A DNA stretch of 64,000 nucleotides from Isoetes taiwanensis (GCA_021234155.1 JAJEKV010000017.1:3206024-3270023), one strand, 5' to 3'; shown: positions 1 through 12,555, numbered from the stretch's first letter. Notes: generated by a model from the sequence alone, not told the origin. Translations and numbers: made by a program.

Positions 1-3000
1 TTATTGTACTTCGTTCGGTACATTATAGCGGTATTAGAGTCTGATTTATTTGTTTTGTTACTAGTTGTAAAATTTAGTTCCATATTGCATTGTGGCGATA
101 TTGATGAGAAAGATCATCCCTCTTTTGTCTGGAATTTTTAAGCGCGGCTTTGAAACAATGCACCTTGTCATCTCAAATATTATTTACTTATACTTTTAAA
201 AGTAAGGATTTACTTCACAGAATCCTCTAGTGCTCTAAGACATAGTTTGGAACAGATACACACACACACTGCATTGCGGGGCTCATAGAGGGAATGTTGT
301 AGAAACCTATTTTATCTTTCAAGCGTATGGAACTTATGTGATCAGAGTTGGTCCTTGATACCACGACAACTAATTTATCTGACATGCGTATTATGAACGC
401 AGGCATTAAAGTTGTTGAGACAATGAAATAGTAGCTGATCGATTACGTATAAAGAAGTTTCGTTTAATGTTTCAATTGCAAATGCTTACTCTAAATACTT
501 ACTGGTCCGGTATATTTTCTTTATGTACTCAACATGGTGGACTTAAGGGATACGAGAAATGGCCCCCTCATGGAATTATAGCTTCCAAACCTCAGCTATA
601 AAACGACCTACATGAAAAGTACTAATTTACCCTCAGCATTACAGCTTCAACTAGCTACTAATAGCGAGTCTTTATTATAAGAGGCATCAACCACAGGAAA
701 TGTTCACAGCGGACCGATTGGAACGGCCAGTTGGAGGAGTTAGCGCGACCTGGCGGGCAATTCTTTGCGTGAATCAACTAGGGCTTCACAGCTCGAGGCC
801 GGACATCCATCGGGGTCTTAGGCATCTTACTAATAGTAAAGCCGAGACTTGCGGGACTTGACGAAATTTGTTGAAATGGGGTGGAGCCAGCTTTGCGCAG
901 GACCTTTGTGAGGATAATCAATCGGTGTGGAAGCGGGCCTCCAGCGAGAATGGAAGTGGTTATCAAGGTCACTATTCATAAGGCAGAGGCAGGGATGACT
1001 ACCGCTGCCGATATTATGATCATGGTGAGCCCGTTACCGCCAAAACTTCGCCGGTGCTGGAGAAGGGTCGCAATGGGCGGAGGCTGATCGTGGATTGGCG
1101 GGCGGGGTTTCCATACGCCCTCCATGAGTGGTCATGTTGCATCACCAGTCTATATAGAGCTTCGCGCAATGCAGCGTGATGCGTATTCTTTGTTTGGTGG
1201 ATTTAAGATGGCACATAAATCACGGTCCCTGCGGGACCTGCTTTGTAACAAGCAGCTTGAGGCACATATCCCGCGGGTTACAAAAATGCCATCCACGGCT
1301 ATATAATGAATATATGCACTTTTGCACCAAGTGAATACTGCGGGTAGCTTGGCATACCGGTGTTAAAGCGGGGATGCAGTTATCTCAAGCGCTTTTGGAC
1401 TCCTGTTGACAAGTTGGAACTGGATACTAAGAACATGGAGGTGGTGGCGCGGTTGCTGAGCCTCCTTCGGTAAAAGCAATTTGCTCTATACCGTGATCTG
1501 AAGCAATATCCCCTCTGGCCGGGGTACCAGGGCCGCTGGATACTCCTGATCAATTCTAAACTCGCGGGGATGACAATCAGCGTGAGAAAACCAAAACATT
1601 TTAATCTGTCTGGCGGCGCGGTATCGGACTTATTCACGAGGACAAAGGATGGAAGTTATAAAGAGGACGCACTACATTATAGGATGATTTCTCGCTAACA
1701 TACCATGGGATGACTTTGTAGAAGAAGGGTCAGTAGCGGGATGGAAAGCTCTGTATGCAATCACGAGAATGGCTATCCTGAGAATAGATCTACGATTTGG
1801 GGCATACCAAAGCACACTTATTCCAGAGCACTAAATGGAACCCGAATCTTTCTTTGTATAGAGTCTGGTCACGAGGAAGCCCGATTAGCAAAGAGGGTAC
1901 TTAGGATAAGCTAGAGAGGGTCACGAGCGTTCACAAGGCGCACATTTCAGTCAGGACCGCGGTGCCTTATCAATTACTATTTTGTATAGGGGCTGAAACG
2001 GCCCTGCGAGCGATGCGCTATCTTGCGAGGCACCTTCAATGTTCCGCAGGGGTTGACTGAAATGGATGCTGGCGTCTTCCTCCGGGCTCACGGTATTGGC
2101 GCGGGCGCGCTTGTCTGAAGAAATTATGGCAAGAGCATTGTAGAGTCGGTTGCGTGGTCCATAGACTATCTTACATTGTGGATATGTGAGATGCCAGGCG
2201 GGGCGCATTTGAATCGTCTTCGCTCCTGCAATGGATCGCCCCATTCTTGCGGCCCCGGCGAGCACTACCACGGGATAAATCGTGACGTTGGCTACCGGTG
2301 TCACGGTACACATTTCCACCAAAAGCGAGAGCTATAGAGCAATGGGGGCCGAGGAGTCCCACCATCTTCGAAATTGAGACGGTAAAACTGGTCACGGATG
2401 GAGGGCATGAGTCCGGTATGAGAGACGCGCGGTGTTGTCACATCACGGATAGTAGAAGATGAACACCATGCTCTACAGAATTGCGACGCCTTTTTACATT
2501 GAACGCTCGCGCGTGCTGGATACTTTCGAGATGTAATTCACCAAGCTAACGACCGCCAATGGTGGCACATGCCGCATCCTACGATACATAAGTCTCCCGC
2601 CGTCGAAGTCCCTCCGCGACACGGGGTGGCACCCGATAGACCTCTCATACTACAGGGTTTTCCTCCCACGGGGGTTTTCATCGATTAGTGGGGCGCGTTA
2701 TGCAGGTTTTACGTGCGGTTTTATTTTGTGTTTGGAAACTTTCCGGCTATAATTTGCCGTATCCCTCACCGGCCGGTTGGTCTCGGTGGGCGTTAAAATA
2801 TACTTCTTCCTTCGCCCTTTATGAAAAGTACCTTCGCGGTGCACCGGAATTATGGACTCAGTAATTCCGGGGCATAATACGTCACATACAATAGGGCTTG
2901 GCCAACGCGCCGCCAGCGTGGCGGCGGCGGCTGTAGTCATCGCCGAGGTTAAGCGATACCCTTAACTTCGAGGCGTCTTAGCTCTTCGTCGAGATGCGGA
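1..3000. other. unassigned DNA with a CpG-rich block
   Basis: I recognise no gene here. Several overlapping reading frames of up to 123 codons exist on the minus strand near 1951-2322, but they show no family motif and no consistent frame. From about 700 to 2950 the CG dinucleotide is common, in contrast with the strongly CG-poor repeats at 32-38 kb. This may be decayed or low-copy DNA; I see nothing that decides. Confidence 0.5.
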
Positions 3001-4993
3001 ATGGTGTCACACCGAACCACGATTAGCGAACATGGATTTCTTTTTTGCTCAAATTCGGTAGAATTGAGCTATGTTTTGTTTTAATCCCGGTGGAAGGAAG
3101 GCTTTAATCGGTGGGCTATATTTTTAATCGGGGGAAGGAAAATTCGAAGCTATTGGCCGTGAACTTGCTTCAATAAGAAGCTATGGAACAAAAACATGAT
3201 GGTGAGGGACTCACGGGAGATAAATCTGGAAAAATCCTTCGCCAGGCGGAATTAAATGCTTGCGCAAACCTATCCTTTTCTCATCAGGCATTCGGAAAAA
3301 TGGGCCTGCTGCTTGGATCTCTTTAGGCTGGGCTTGATGCCGCCCGAAACCAGGAGCTTTACCGCGAAACCGGGAAAAAAGAGGAAGCGGAGGAAGCGGG
3401 GAAGCGAGGAGGAAAGCAAGGAAGCGGCGGAAAGAGCAATGGAAGGATTACTTGCACCATAATTTTAGGCTAAATGGCGAGTAATCCAGGCCTTTTAGCG
3501 TTGGCTTCAAGCTCTTGAGGAGTAGATGTTGGCCTCATGAGGGTTCGGTATATGTTGGCCCATAAACATTCTTGCAAAATAATATCGTACGATATTAGTT
3601 AGCAAAGGCTTTAAACAACAAACTGTTAATACACAACCCACAAGTTGTCATAGCACTGAGTCATTTTGCTCATTGGCAGCATTTTCAAAATCGGTGATTC
3701 ATTTCATCCCGGCGCACAACCCAATTTGGAACTAATTCGTTTCCACTGGATCCATTCCCGCCGTTAGGCCTGTAGGAGGCTATTTGTTCTGCCAAAAGCA
3801 GAATAAAAACGGGGGAATTCATTGTTGTGAAGCGACAAGCTGCTAGAAGGTGAGTCTCTTTCATGTAAGGGCGGAATGTGAAGCTTCAGATTCACGGTCT
3901 GTTGTAAAATCTACTGGGATGATTAACTTGGGACAATATGGATTATGCACTGATACTCGATTTGAAACTTCAAAGGCAGAGTTTGCATGTTTTCCAGTCT
4001 TAGCCAGTCCAGGTACTCCAAAGCCCAGATTCAAAGGGAGTTCGTTGGCTCATTTCAGATGACATGCCGAAACTACTGATCCATTTCGGTTAGCGGCGTG
4101 GACCCAGCCGACAAAGAGCGTGAATTTAACCGGACAAAAGAAATGTGATAGCTCGGCCATAACGATGGTCAGGTTTACCACATCGAAACAAATATCGCGG
4201 CATTCCTTCACTCCCTTCTTCTTGATGGTGCCAATTTGATATTCTTGGAAGATCCTCCTGTTTACTTGGAGTTTGTTTTGTTGTAACCGGGCTACTTCAT
4301 CATACTTTTTAATATATTTACAGAATGCTTATGCCCCTTCTGATGCGAAACATGTTCTGGATATATCGAAAAGGATCGGGCGCACAAACAAAGGGGTTGA
4401 TCATATTATATGCATGGTCTTCTACCATTTTGTTCGCGGTTTTAGGTACCTTATGCTAAGCTGAGATTTAATTTCGCAGGTTGCATTTTTCGTCACGATG
4501 GCGATCTATAAGAGATCCTCTTTTTTGGTAAATGGATCGCGCTTGGCAGCAGCGCACGGCATTAGGGCTTGAAATTTGAACATCTGGAAAAAGTTTTGAG
4601 GAATATTAGATGAAGGTTTTCCTTCTTGCCGGTCTGGTGATGAAAATTGCCAATATTGACCCGGGGAGAATTTAACGTGCGGTCGCGATGATATTCTGGC
4701 ATTCGTATAACATCGTTTTCGGAATGTTAATCTTTGGCAAAGTTAATAGGGAATTTGAGGGCCTCCATCTTGGTTTTGTGAACGTTTATATATGCATGCA
4801 CGTATTAGATGTGCTTTCTAGTTTTAATTGATTGATTTAATGATTTGGATCGTCTAGGAAGCAATTTAATTAATTGCATTTATTATGTCAGTATGTACCA
4901 AATGGAAAGATACAGTGGCATATGGAAAAATCTCATATTCTAAATGTTCAATGATGCATTTGACAGCTTTGTGTAGTCTATAAGAACTTTCTT

Positions 4994-5053
4994 TGAGTCC
5001 TATTTAGTAGCATGAACATGGTCTGAGTCCTATTTAGTAGCATGAACATGACC
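4994..5053. repeat. 30-bp tandem duplication
   Basis: The sequence TGAGTCCTATTTAGTAGCAT and the bases just after it occur at 4994 and again at 5024, an offset of 30 bp, with essentially identical copies. It looks like a recent local slippage or duplication. Confidence 0.85.
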
Positions 5054-5429
5054 ATATTCCGGTGGTTAATAGCCTTCAATTAACATTGGTAGCTTATGAC
5101 ATTAATTATACAAGTTGTATTAACTTTAAAGACGCTTGGAGCATGCATGGTGATACTTTTTGAATATGGGTTACAAATGAATATATTTGCGCGCTTCCGT
5201 ATAATTACCTTGAATATATTTGCTGCCTTCAGCGCATTTTTGGTTTGGAATTCAAAAAGTTAGCACAAATTTAATAGAAATTCTGTAGTGGCTTCAAAAC
5301 TTCAGAATAGTATTATGAAATTCTAGACCCATAAATGCAGCATCATAACTACTAAATATCTTGCTAAAGCCTACTCTTTGCATAGCCTCCACGAATTATA
5401 AATTGGTAATGGCTTTGAACAATAAATTT

Positions 5430-5555
5430 TTATAGTCAGGTGGCTGTGCGCATAGGCAATGGTGAACAAAAATTTATCGTCAAGGGCTTTCCCCTACATG
5501 GGGGAGATTTATAGTCAAGTGGCTAAGCACGCATAGGTGGGATGAATTTTTGTAT
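5430..5555. repeat. imperfect direct repeat, offset about 80 bp
   Basis: Two imperfect copies of a segment beginning TTTATAGTCARGTGGCT and continuing to a GCATAGG block are seen near 5430 and 5510. This is a minor local repeat with no inferred function. Confidence 0.6.
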
Positions 5556-5772
5556 GGCTAGTAAACATATTGCATGACCTCGTATGATTTGCCATGGTTA
5601 CTATTACCGCATGGCCTCAATGCAATTTTCTTGAATCAAACATTTCTGTATATATTTTTGTCCTTTTTATATTTCTTATTTACCAAAGAACTTTGGTGTT
5701 TTCTATTTTCAACCTTCTTTGTGTTTTCTTGGAAATATTTCATTCTTCTTTCTTTTTACTGTGAAAATGGCA

Positions 5773-6099
5773 TATTAGTTTGAGTTCTTGAAACTACCAT
5801 AGCGGCGGTCAAGGCGCGGATGCCTAAAGCTGCCATGCTCATGATCACAAAACAAGAACAAAGACGAAATATGCTCTGAAGAATGATGGGAGCATTAGCC
5901 CAGATAAGGCTCTCCGAATGAGATAAACTGATCTGTCCCAGAGGGCTCGGGTCTAATATAGTGTAGACCGCCAAATCCCGGGCCATGCACTAGCAAATCT
6001 AATCCCTACACTTATGTTAACTAAATCATGCCAAGTGTCGGTCTACGCCTGCGACACCTAACATGTGCATGCACAATGTTAACCACTAGATGGTTAACA
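5773..6099 (-). repeat. 3' LTR of the small LTR element
   Basis: On the minus strand this LTR begins TGTTAACCATC at 6099 and ends at 5773, where the expected CA has become TA. It shares CTAATATAGTGTAGA (plus strand) with the other two copies; on the minus strand this contains a TATA-like core that could be the promoter. Homology with 8316-8640 stops abruptly at both ends. Confidence 0.85.
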
Positions 6100-8289
6100 A
6101 CGCCTCCCCTAAAAGTTTTAGCACAAAGCAATGTACAGGACTTTTATAAGACAAGTCGGAACCAATTCCACAGGTGCCAAAAAGGATTTTTGGGAAATGA
6201 AATGAATGCTTGGTAATGGTTTGTTGTGTCGTAGAAAGATCTTCTTGAAGGCTTTGATGTGAGCCGGATCTGAAGGAATGCGATGTGAACATGGATCATA
6301 GAACTTTGGGCCAAAAAACATGAAGACTATCCCCTTATATTATGGAGAAGTCCATCATGTAAAGATAGCCCAAATTTCACTTAAAAACAAGTAGAGGGTC
6401 TTTAAAATGTAAACACCATAAAGCATCCCGTGATCGACCATGGAGGAGAAGAACATTATCGTCACAATATTTGTGCAAAGCGTGGATGTTGAGCAAAAGT
6501 GGCCATAAGCAAGCAAAGTGTGGCGTGGAGACGAGAAAAAGCGTGGCACATAGTCCAATGTCGTGGTCAACTTGGGCAAAAATCTGAGCGTGGCCAGGCG
6601 TCGGCGTAAGCATGGGGCCACCATGGTCAATCACGTGGTCATCGTCTTTGGGCGTTTAATGGTAAAGGTACGTGGTAGGTTATCGGCCGGCAATTGCGAT
6701 GGAGAAATTCTTGAGGGAAGCCGTGACCTAAGCGTGAAGCATAAAACCCTAAGCGTGAGCCATAAAACAATGATCCCGAACCTTAGATCTTGGCGGTAAA
6801 TCCGTTGGAAAAAACCCTAGCATGAGCTTCAGCCTGGCAGAAAATGCTGCATCTTGCGAGCCTTCAATTGTCTGCGGACAGCGGTTGAAATAGTACGCGT
6901 CTTATAACCACGGTCTGAAATTTGGAATTTCTGAGGAGAATCTGGTAGAGTGAATGATGCGAAATGGTACTATGGACCGGAGGCGGCGGATATCTTTGGA
7001 ACCAGGCCATTTGTTTGCACGAAGCGGTCTTGCATCTTGCTATTTCAAGAAAATAATTGCAAGCGGAATCTGAGAGGGCAAAGCCCGATTCTTCTTGCTA
7101 TAGATTAGGGCCCGGTTTTTCACTGTGCGAAGAAGATAGAGGCGGAAACTTCTGCTTTCTTTGAACAAATTCTTGCTTCTTGAGCATTTGTTGGATAAAA
7201 ATCATTTCTGCTCATAAAGATGTTTTGAATTGAATCTTCTAGCCTTATTTGATGCAAAGATTTTGTTTGTGTCGGTGATCGAGACCAAGGGCGTAATAAA
7301 TCGACACAGGCTATGAAAATGTCTTCCACGGATGGCTTATAAAATAGCTCTGCTGACACGGATATCGAGGCGAGGAGAGGTGGGGGCTAAGCGAAATCTT
7401 TGGTCCTCTTAAAAAATTCAATAGAAAAGACATGATTCTTATTTGTCGCGGTCACGGATAAGATGGAAAGTGTTGAGGAAGAGGCTGCCGAGGACTTCGA
7501 ATCCGTCCTAGAGCACGAAATGCTTGAATGATTTACGTTGTATCCAAAATAAAACAAAACGTGATCACGGTGCGATAGTCTTGGAGAAACATGCTGCATC
7601 TGATTTGAAGAAGAACTCGTGCTTGCTTTTGTGAATAGGCGAGGAGCTAGTCTTTGTGGGATGAACTTCATGAAAAAACGAAATTAAGCCCTTAAAATCT
7701 GTCGATAAGCGATTTAAAACTCTTGTATTCGCGAGGGAACTTGTGTATTCTTGAGAACAGGGAAGAAATAAAACATGTCGATAGGCTCCGACCATGCACT
7801 GCTTCTTAGTGGATTCATTTCGCGGTAATATAGTGAGGAACCAAGGGGGCTGGCCAGTGGCCCTCGAAAAATAAGGCGAAAAAATTGAAAGAGAATTTTT
7901 TTTGGTATGCGAGCACAATTTACGATAAAGGCTGGAAAAGCAGAGAGGATAATGAAAAAAGAGCATGATATTTTGACATTTTTAGGTGAGAAGAGAAAAA
8001 GGATCAAACTTTGATTTTTTTTCTGAAAAGCTTGGAAGATCACATCGCAACAAAATACATGGCTGGCATGCGGCCGAAATCTAGAGTTTTGAAAAGCGAT
8101 TTTCGCAACAAACTAAGGGGCTAAGGAATTGATTGACAAAGGGCCTCAGTAGGTTCATTTCAACAAGCTGGTTGGGCCAAATAAAGGGATTGAAGGGTTG
8201 AGAGTAGTGTACGAAGTATTCCAGAGCTGATGATGAGGAAGCAAGAACAAGCAGCTAAGCGGCAAAGGCAGAAACAAGTGATCCATGAA

Positions 8290-8315
8290 GCCCGAACCCA
8301 GGCATAATGAAGCGG
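8290..8315 (-). other. degenerate primer-binding site, tRNA-Asp-like
   Basis: The minus strand directly after the LTR end reads CGCTTCATTATGCCTGGGTT. The equivalent position in the 52.7-kb copy reads TGGCGTCGTTATGCCGGGTT, close to the complement of the 3' end of plant tRNA-Asp. The comparison with tRNA-Asp is from memory; this copy is the more decayed one. Confidence 0.5.
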
Positions 8316-8640
8316 TGTTAGTTTGAGTTCTTGGCAGCACACTGCGGCGATCCATGACTGCCCGTGGATGCACGAAACGCCATGCTCAGATCACAGCAAA
8401 GAACAGGGCAAAGTATGTACAAAGAATGATAGGAGCATTGGCCAAATGAGGCTCTCCAAATATGGGATAAACACAGGTACATACGAGAAAGAGGCTCAGG
8501 TCTAATATAGTGTAGAGCTAAATCGAGCCATACACTAATAAATCATCCTACACTTATGTTAACCTAATCATGCCAGAGTGTCGATTACGCCTGCTGACAC
8601 CTAACATGCATGCACAATGTGCTCCAGCAGGTGGTTAACA
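8316..8640 (-). repeat. 5' LTR of the small LTR element
   Basis: This is the partner of 5773-6099, about 325 bp, with TG...CA termini and the same TAATATAGTGTAGA block. The TGGCA target duplication follows directly at 8641. Confidence 0.85.
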
Positions 8641-8645
8641 TGGCA

Positions 8646-10860
8646 TGTTCACTTATATTTTAGCCTCTTGCACTTTCTATTCGATCTTAAAATTCATCTG
8701 ATTTGAAATTGGGATCATAAAATAGCATGAATTTAACTAAAAATCAACCTTCTTGGCGATTAGTGCAATTCACGAGGTCATTAATTACTGTCCCGATCAG
8801 ATCATCGTGTTCAATTTAGGGAAAAAAAATATCCTCTATTTTACATGAAGCGTGCGTATGATGCTCAAAGGGCTCAATAGGGGTCGCTTGTCGCATTGTC
8901 AAGGCATATATATCTTCCTCATTAAGCGGTGAAGTCCAAATTACCGTATTTGGGTTCACGATCTTGATTAGCGCCATATGTAACTCTTTTAGATGTGTTG
9001 TATCTGCAAGGTGGTGGTTTTGCTCGTGAATGATTTCTCCACTTGAGTTTTGATCCCCCATCTGTATATAGTTTCTTAAGTTAATAAAGTTCCTTCAAAT
9101 AAGAAAAGCCATTCAGTTTGGATTGTAGAGAATCTTTGTGGAGTAGGTGTCTTTGTGCGGGTAAATACGCTTATAATGCCTCATTCTATTATAATCGGAC
9201 TTTCCTTATTTGTATTGTTTAAAATGCAATACTTCATGGTTAAGTGAGGAGAGATTGTGGCGCATCATTGGATCTTAGTCACGAATGACGGATGGGATTA
9301 CGCCACAGAAAAGCGGAACTTATCTAGTAAAGTACCGCACCCCTCCTCCTCTGGGAGAGATTTCTTATACGGTGCTTCTTCATGAATATATGCCCCCCCC
9401 TCCCCTCAATCCCTCCTCCAAGCTTACTGCTCTCCTTCTGGGATCCAGCGCACAATTTCCTGCATCTCGGCTTTCTGTTTGGTTCTTTTTATCACATCGA
9501 GTCATTTCTTCCATTTAGAAGCGGCAATGTTGCACATTTGTTGTTGATTTTGTCCCAAGCTTGGCATCTTAGCGAAGCAATCACTTTTGACCCACCATGT
9601 CAAAAGTAGGTTGGATTTGCCATCCTATTGATTTTCTTTAGCTGCCTTGACCAATTTTATAGTAGCATAACTCATAGATCGAGAGTCATGACATGAGACT
9701 TGCAAATTCAGAGCGGCCAAGGCACCCGTACGCGAATTCGACAAAACTATATTTCTATTGGTCGTGCATTTAAGCGGCTCCTTCTTTGGGTTCCAAGCGT
9801 CCTATCCTACTTCAGGGATGCATAATCGGTTTCTAGTACATCTTGGAATGCGTGCCCCAGATAGACGTGTTGCATTCCGTAATACGCCTCCGAAATCTTG
9901 CGGGGATCTGAATGAGTCAATCCGCCGTCACTGTATCCATCATCGCTCCATACCCTTAAGAGAAACGGAATTTCTTTTAAAGTTATTACTGACAGTCTAC
10001 GGTAGCATTCCACGATTAATCTATGCGATCGCATTTAAGCATATGAATACTATGCGGGAAACCACGATGATATAGTACACATGTCCCACGGACTTTGTCA
10101 CGGTTGTTACACAATGCCACGGGGTAGAGATCACAGCTACCATTTACATCTTGAGGGCTAAGAGAGCACACAAGCCACAGACCTATGTAATTGTAGGTAT
10201 TGGGGAGACAATTGGTATTTGTCACTCTGAGATCGACAACTTGTTTTCTTACTCAAATGACGCGCATATAGGCATATGGCATTCTCCTAGCACATCGATC
10301 TAGAAAATGCATTATGCCGTCTCGTTACCCTTAGTCCATTTTTAAAGGATGTCCTCTTAGGACTTACATCCTGTATGGCACTCATCTAAAGAATACCTCT
10401 TCTCCAAGAGGATTTGGCCAATTTCTTCTGCGAGATAAAAGAAGAAAGAACTTATAATTTCTAGGCATGAACCTTGAATCAATTCCGGCACGAAGCTTTC
10501 TTCAACAAGACTAAATATCTTTAGATAAGGAATGCTCTCACGCAAGCTAGTCAAGGTTGATTGATCCCGTATGATATCTTGACACGAAACTAAAAAGTAT
10601 GATCGCTTCGCTGGCATTCGCTATTAAATTTCAAACAATTGTGGTGCTTTCGGGGAATTAGCCTTCCCGAAATGGACCATATATAAGAGGAGTCATCTTT
10701 ATCGTTTGAAGTTAGTATTGGGCACCTTCACCGATCTCTCCCACTAGAACTATGCTCTCATTCGGCATCGAGGCTGGTTAACCAATATATCATTGACACG
10801 ATGATTTCCAATGTTACCAAATTATCCATGCATATAGGAACCCATGGAGACTTGAACTCG
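8646..10860. other. unassigned DNA
   Basis: No family is recognised. An 81-codon minus frame at 8816-9061 and a 105-codon plus frame at 9758-10075 lack motifs I know. The part from about 9.7 to 10.2 kb is CG-richer than its surroundings, like 0.7-2.95 kb. Confidence 0.5.
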
Positions 10861-10887
10861 AGACTCACTATGATACCAAATGTAACA
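10861..10887 (-). other. LTR end and Met-tRNA-type primer-binding site
   Basis: On the minus strand an LTR-like terminus TGTTACA (10887-10881) is followed after two bases by TGGTATCA (10878-10871), the start of the common plant retrotransposon primer-binding site complementary to initiator tRNA-Met. Sequence to the right would be the LTR and sequence to the left the internal region of a minus-strand element. I could not find the other LTR. Confidence 0.5.
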
Positions 10888-10889
10888 TT

Positions 10890-11349
10890 CCTAACCAACA
10901 TGCCCTTAACCAACTGGAAAAAATTGTCAAGACGTTTATGAGTAGATCGCTTCTATCCATTGTCTCAAAAATGCCCTGCAGGCACATTCAAGAATCGAAT
11001 ACTCGAGCGATTGGCTATGGGCCCATTACAGGGACTTCCACTCCAAACTGAGGCAGCCAAAGAGCATTTGAATGAAGGTCCATCCTCCTCCATTTCAATT
11101 TTTTAAATGCAATAAGGGTATTTTTTGAAGAAAAAAAGAGTGGAAGAAAACTAAAAAACAATTGAATTCAAACCTGATTTTCAAATATTTCATAGATGCA
11201 ATCTATGCCATTCTTGGTTTGTTTGATGATAGAATAAGGCATATGATCTCATTGCTAAAGATAAGAAATTTTTTCCTTTCAAATTCTCAAAGGATAAATT
11301 CTCGGTTGTAGGATTATGCGAAAATCGAGTTAGGGGACATGGTAACGAG
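10890..11349. other. unassigned DNA, possible LTR body
   Basis: By position next to the LTR/PBS junction this may be LTR sequence, but I see no second boundary. There is no coding content. Confidence 0.3.
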
Positions 11350-11600
11350 ATTAGATATATTAAACATTCTCGGCAAACTCAAAAATCCATTCAGCCCAAA
11401 GACAAGTCCTGAAAAGATGGTTCGCATCTTCTTGTTCATCTGGCGCACCTAATTGTCGACATACTAAGCCTCCACCTCTTCTTGTTATTGGCCAAGGCCT
11501 TATGCCAAGATGCCAGATGACGGCTTTAACCTTGGGATGCATCGGGCTCTTCCATAGGAACTAAAAATTTCTAATGGCCCATCCAAGAGTTAATATCCCA
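11350..11600 (-). pseudogene. LINE ORF2 fragment, zinc-binding reverse transcriptase domain (zf-RVT)
   Basis: The minus-strand frame at 11360-11542 contains PKVKAVIWHLGIRPWPITRR followed by a C/H-containing stretch ending DANHLFRTCLWAEWIF. This is the layout of the zf-RVT domain found at the C-terminal end of plant non-LTR retrotransposon polyproteins: a PxKV...W start, then a Cys cluster and HLF..C...W. Only about 60 to 80 residues survive, and one Cys of the first pair seems replaced. No upstream endonuclease or reverse transcriptase motif is visible, so this is a truncated LINE remnant. The family call rests on motif recall. Confidence 0.6.
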
Positions 11601-12555
11601 CTTAAAATGGATACAAATGTGTTGGTCTCTGTTGAGATAGTTATACATCCTTCTGTTGAGAGTTATACATCCATTAGTGCCATTAATATATGAAAAATCA
11701 ATTGAGGGATGCCAATTTAAATTTTAGCAAGTTTCTGAATTCTTCTTTTAGGTATAACGCAGCATTGTCCTGATCAGCTCCGTTGTGATAATAAAGAAAA
11801 GAAGAAAACAAAACAAAGCAAAACTAGGAAGCATAGGACTATCTGAGAACCTTTCAGTATTCGATCCATAGAATGTACCCAGAACAGGCATAAATGGTGA
11901 AGCGACTACTCTCATAATGTTTGGAGATGGATTTTTATCCGGTTGGTTGTTGGTTAGGAGCGTTATCATCCACCGCACAATATGAAGGATGCCATTGTGA
12001 ATGTGCATGCTACCAATTATAATGTAAGAAAAGGTTGATTTTATGTTGAGCTAAGGATAAGAAGGATCGTTTCAATCAAAGGAAGGCTCATGAGTGCATG
12101 TGCCCCTATTGCCTTTTTATTCTTATCAGGACATGGGCCAAAAGATCACAGTACGTCAGAGAAAAAAGAAGAAGATTGTTTTAGCTAAATTCTATTCTTA
12201 TATGAAAAACTCCCAATTTCATGCTATTTTTGTGATATGGTCTAGGTGTTCCAGCCTTTTAACTTTAATTTTGTTAAAAGTTTCAAAGGTTCTTTTTTGT
12301 ACATATATGTATATATACAAATGTCCATATATATTTTTTATACACTTAATAGATAATACTTCAATTTAAAAAAGAAGAAGAAGAAGAAGAAGAATTAGAA
12401 AAACAGTGGCAGAAGAACTATAGAAGAAGCAAAAGTGGATATAGAAACATTTGGAAGACACAAGGAAGAAGAAAAACATGAGATTGAACGATAACCTTGA
12501 GTATTGAAGAAGAAATAAGCAGCATAATGGTCATTCTTGAGTCAAATGTACCAAG
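11600..12555. other. unassigned DNA with a GAA microsatellite
   Basis: No gene is recognised. A short (GAA)n run lies at 12371-12394. A 91-codon plus frame at 12094-12369 lacks known motifs. Confidence 0.45.
12371..12394. repeat. (GAA)n microsatellite
   Basis: About eight GAA/AAG units lie in an A-rich stretch. Confidence 0.9.

Larger units (their letters stand above)
3001..5767. other. unassigned AT-rich DNA
   Basis: No coding family, LTR boundary or RNA gene is recognisable. The stretch becomes AT-rich after about 4.8 kb and contains two short local duplications, listed separately. Confidence 0.5.
5773..8640 (-). mobile_element. complete non-coding LTR retrotransposon, about 2.9 kb
   Basis: Two related LTRs of about 326 bp (5773-6099 and 8316-8640) bound this element, and the 5-bp sequence TGGCA flanks it on both sides (5768-5772 and 8641-8645), as expected of an integrase-made target duplication. 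Each LTR ends in a short palindrome built on GTTAACCA. The minus-strand sequence just inside the right LTR resembles a tRNA-Asp primer-binding site, and a purine run (AGGGGAGG on the minus strand, just right of 6099) sits where a polypurine tract should be, so I read it as minus-oriented. The interior of about 2.2 kb has no gag or pol motifs; its longest frame (minus, 7565-7966) is unrecognised. It would depend on proteins from another element. The LTRs differ at many sites and by small indels, so the insertion is old. A second copy lies at 50.3-53.02 kb. Confidence 0.85.

Noticed and set aside
1951-2395. Possible coding region on the minus strand (123 and 74 codons)
   Set aside because: Overlapping frames without family motifs, as expected by chance in CG-rich DNA.
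7565-8043. Minus-strand frames of 133 and 109 codons as gag of the small LTR element
   Set aside because: No gag core or zinc knuckle, two overlapping frames, and the homologous copy at 51-52.5 kb does not keep them.
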